Shown here piece after piece: positions 46,775-46,905 of a stretch of 46,905 nt of DNA. How positions within the stretch are numbered: position 1 is the stretch's first letter; each line of letters begins with the position of its first letter. Position numbers and translations under genes: made by a program. The notes under the pieces are model-generated. The model did not search any database. It was not told the origin of the DNA and worked only from the letters and a program-made list of their open reading frames with translations. The DNA lies in assembly GCA_021738405.1 (NCBI GenBank), contig JAIPCC010000008.1:1-46905 (forward strand), written 5' to 3'. Source of the DNA: Crocinitomicaceae bacterium. Lineage in GTDB: Bacteria; Bacteroidota; Bacteroidia; Flavobacteriales_D; Crocinitomicaceae.

Positions 46775-46905
46775 ATGTCAGTAAATTTCAAACCTTTGGC
46801 AGACAGAGTTCTGGTAGAACCTGCGCCAGCAGAGCAAAAAACAGCAAGCGGAATCATCATTCCAGATACAGCAAAAGAAAAACCCTTGCGCGGTACTGTT
46901 GTAGC
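46775..46905 (+). CDS. groES: Co-chaperonin GroES (partial, 3' end outside window)
   Basis: The first 43 codons are in the window: [20 protein letters not shown], then [16 protein letters not shown] and LRGTVV, the conserved N-terminal half of GroES, including the mobile loop region that binds GroEL. groEL is expected just beyond the window edge. No CIRCE operator and no TAnnTTTG promoter was found in the 83 bases between the terminator and ATG, so its regulation differs from the housekeeping genes here or the promoter is degenerate. Confidence 0.95.
   Translation, partial: MSVNFKPLADRVLVEPAPAEQKTASGIIIPDTAKEKPLRGTVV

Overview
The window is chromosomal DNA of a Bacteroidota bacterium. The evidence is a type IX secretion (T9SS) C-terminal sorting domain, the gliding genes gldE and gldD next to ssb, promoters of the TAnnTTTG type instead of TATAAT, very little Shine-Dalgarno signal, and the gene orders rpsL-rpsG-fusA-S10/spc/alpha-rplQ-carA-eno and miaB-sigma54 activator-lptE-secG-groES. 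A Flavobacteriales-like lineage is my best guess, but genus and family cannot be read from the sequence. No tRNA, rRNA, CRISPR array, insertion sequence or phage gene was seen, and no stretch over 300 bases lacks a gene.

Layout. 1-1017: 5' part of a yifB/comM-like ATPase gene, cut by the window edge. 1109-8986 (minus strand): surface polysaccharide operon, read as flippase, polymerase, glycosyltransferase, O-antigen ligase/polymerase, glycosyltransferase and sugar aminotransferase, ending in a secreted Kazal-like protein with a T9SS tail; most junctions overlap by 4-8 bases. 9083-9973 (plus): 3-hydroxybutyryl-CoA dehydrogenase, divergent from the polysaccharide operon. 9963-12805 (minus): carA-eno-NUDIX, where the NUDIX frame starts at a TTG directly after the enolase stop. 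12907-29919 (minus): one long block for translation and transcription (rpsL to rplQ, with fusA, secY, infA and rpoA), including rpmJ (16064-16180) and rpmD (18237-18416). 30095-32032: an unrecognised secreted protein. 32154-35086: pdhB, clpX and clpP. 35202-36896: an OmpA/TPR-type lipoprotein. 36985-42105: topA-ssb-gldE-gldD-folK. 42285-46905 (plus): miaB, sigma54 activator, lptE, an unrecognised protein, secG, and the start of groES.

Most of the window is housekeeping. The points that most deserve a second look are: a folded RNA element in the only roomy gap of the ribosomal block, directly before rpsD; an acidic six-unit repeat tail on ribosomal protein bL17; a hairpin at the predicted 5' end of the rpsL mRNA; the T9SS/Kazal protein translationally coupled to the polysaccharide aminotransferase; the stop-start junction of eno and NUDIX; and a 10-base perfect anti-SD complement placed too far upstream of groES.
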